Positions 16,103 to 16,270 of a DNA stretch of 16,270 bases are shown piece after piece. A program made the position numbers and the translations under genes. Location of the stretch: NCBI GenBank assembly GCA_017440425.1, contig JAFSHJ010000261.1:1-16270 (forward strand), in the 5' to 3' direction. The stretch is from Oscillospiraceae bacterium (GTDB taxonomy: Bacteria > Bacillota > Clostridia > Oscillospirales > Ruminococcaceae). The first letter of the stretch is position 1. The number at the start of each line of letters is the position of its first letter. The notes below the pieces were generated by a model that searched no databases, was not told the DNA's origin, and worked only from the letters and a program-made list of their open reading frames with translations.

Positions 16103-16270
16103 TCATTCTTCTTCGGAACTGTCGCTCTGCTGCGGTCTGATTATAATGACCCCGCTGCTTGTTTCAGACTCTTCCGAGCTCTGTTCGTCTTTAACAAACA
16201 GTATGATAACATCCACATTGGGATCTATCTTTTCGCCTTCGGTCTTGTTTGTTCTCAAAACAAATCCGGG
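16103..16270 (-). CDS. C-terminal fragment of a PASTA-domain-like protein
   Basis: Only the last 55 residues are in the window; the frame enters at base 16270 and stops with TGA at 16103-16105. The first part (GFVLRTNKTEGEKIDPN, then VDVIILFV) fits the second half of a PASTA repeat, the extracellular peptidoglycan-binding module of Ser/Thr kinases such as PrkC and of some penicillin-binding proteins. It is followed by a Ser/Glu-rich tail with a VIIIRPQQ segment. PASTA proteins of this type end in the extracellular space. With so little sequence the parent (kinase, PBP or stand-alone PASTA protein) cannot be named. A terminator separates it from miaB, so it belongs to another transcript. Confidence 0.55.
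   Translation of the reverse strand, partial: PGFVLRTNKTEGEKIDPNVDVIILFVKDEQSSEESETSSGVIIIRPQQSDSSEEE

Overview
The window reads as chromosomal housekeeping DNA from a Gram-positive anaerobe of the Clostridia, most likely in the Oscillospiraceae/Ruminococcaceae neighbourhood. This rests on gene content and order (YlbF-family protein-mutS-mutL-miaA; sepF-ylmH-divIVA-ileS), strong GGAGG-type ribosome binding sites, an endonuclease-type MutL, and mid-range G+C judged by eye. The family placement is inference; the phylum is well supported. Every convincing gene is on the minus strand, so transcription runs from high to low coordinates. No rRNA, tRNA, CRISPR array, insertion sequence or phage gene is visible, and no gap between genes exceeds 200 bases.

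In transcription order: the C-terminal tail of a PASTA-like protein (16103-16270) ends at an intrinsic-terminator-like hairpin (16013-16069). A tight run follows: miaB (tRNA A37 methylthiolation, TTG start), a cytoplasmic GH78-type alpha-L-rhamnosidase, a YlbF-family protein with a cysteine-rich tail, mutS, mutL (TTG start), miaA (ATGA overlap with mutL), an unrecognised 122-residue protein, and a membrane-anchored HlyD-like protein.

A 199-base gap (4299-4497) then holds a near-consensus sigma-A promoter (TTGACA, 17-base spacer, GATAAT), a perfect 12-bp inverted repeat upstream of it and a direct repeat just downstream of the predicted transcription start. This promoter should drive sepF, ylmH (ATGA overlap), divIVA and ileS. 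ileS runs off the left edge after 724 in-frame codons. The 114 bases before ileS contain mutually exclusive complementary segments but no recognisable T-box.

Functionally the window combines mismatch repair (MutS recognises mismatches, MutL nicks), one tRNA modification pathway (MiaA makes i6A37, MiaB converts it to ms2i6A37), cell division and pole organisation (SepF, DivIVA), ribosome quality control or RNA binding (YlmH), and isoleucine charging of tRNA. The least expected items are the rhamnosidase set inside the repair/tRNA-modification run, the HlyD-like protein with its 122-residue neighbour in front of sepF, and the regulatory architecture before sepF and ileS. I did not find a clearly new multi-gene system. 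The best candidate for undescribed biology is the 122-residue protein/HlyD-like pair beside the division genes.
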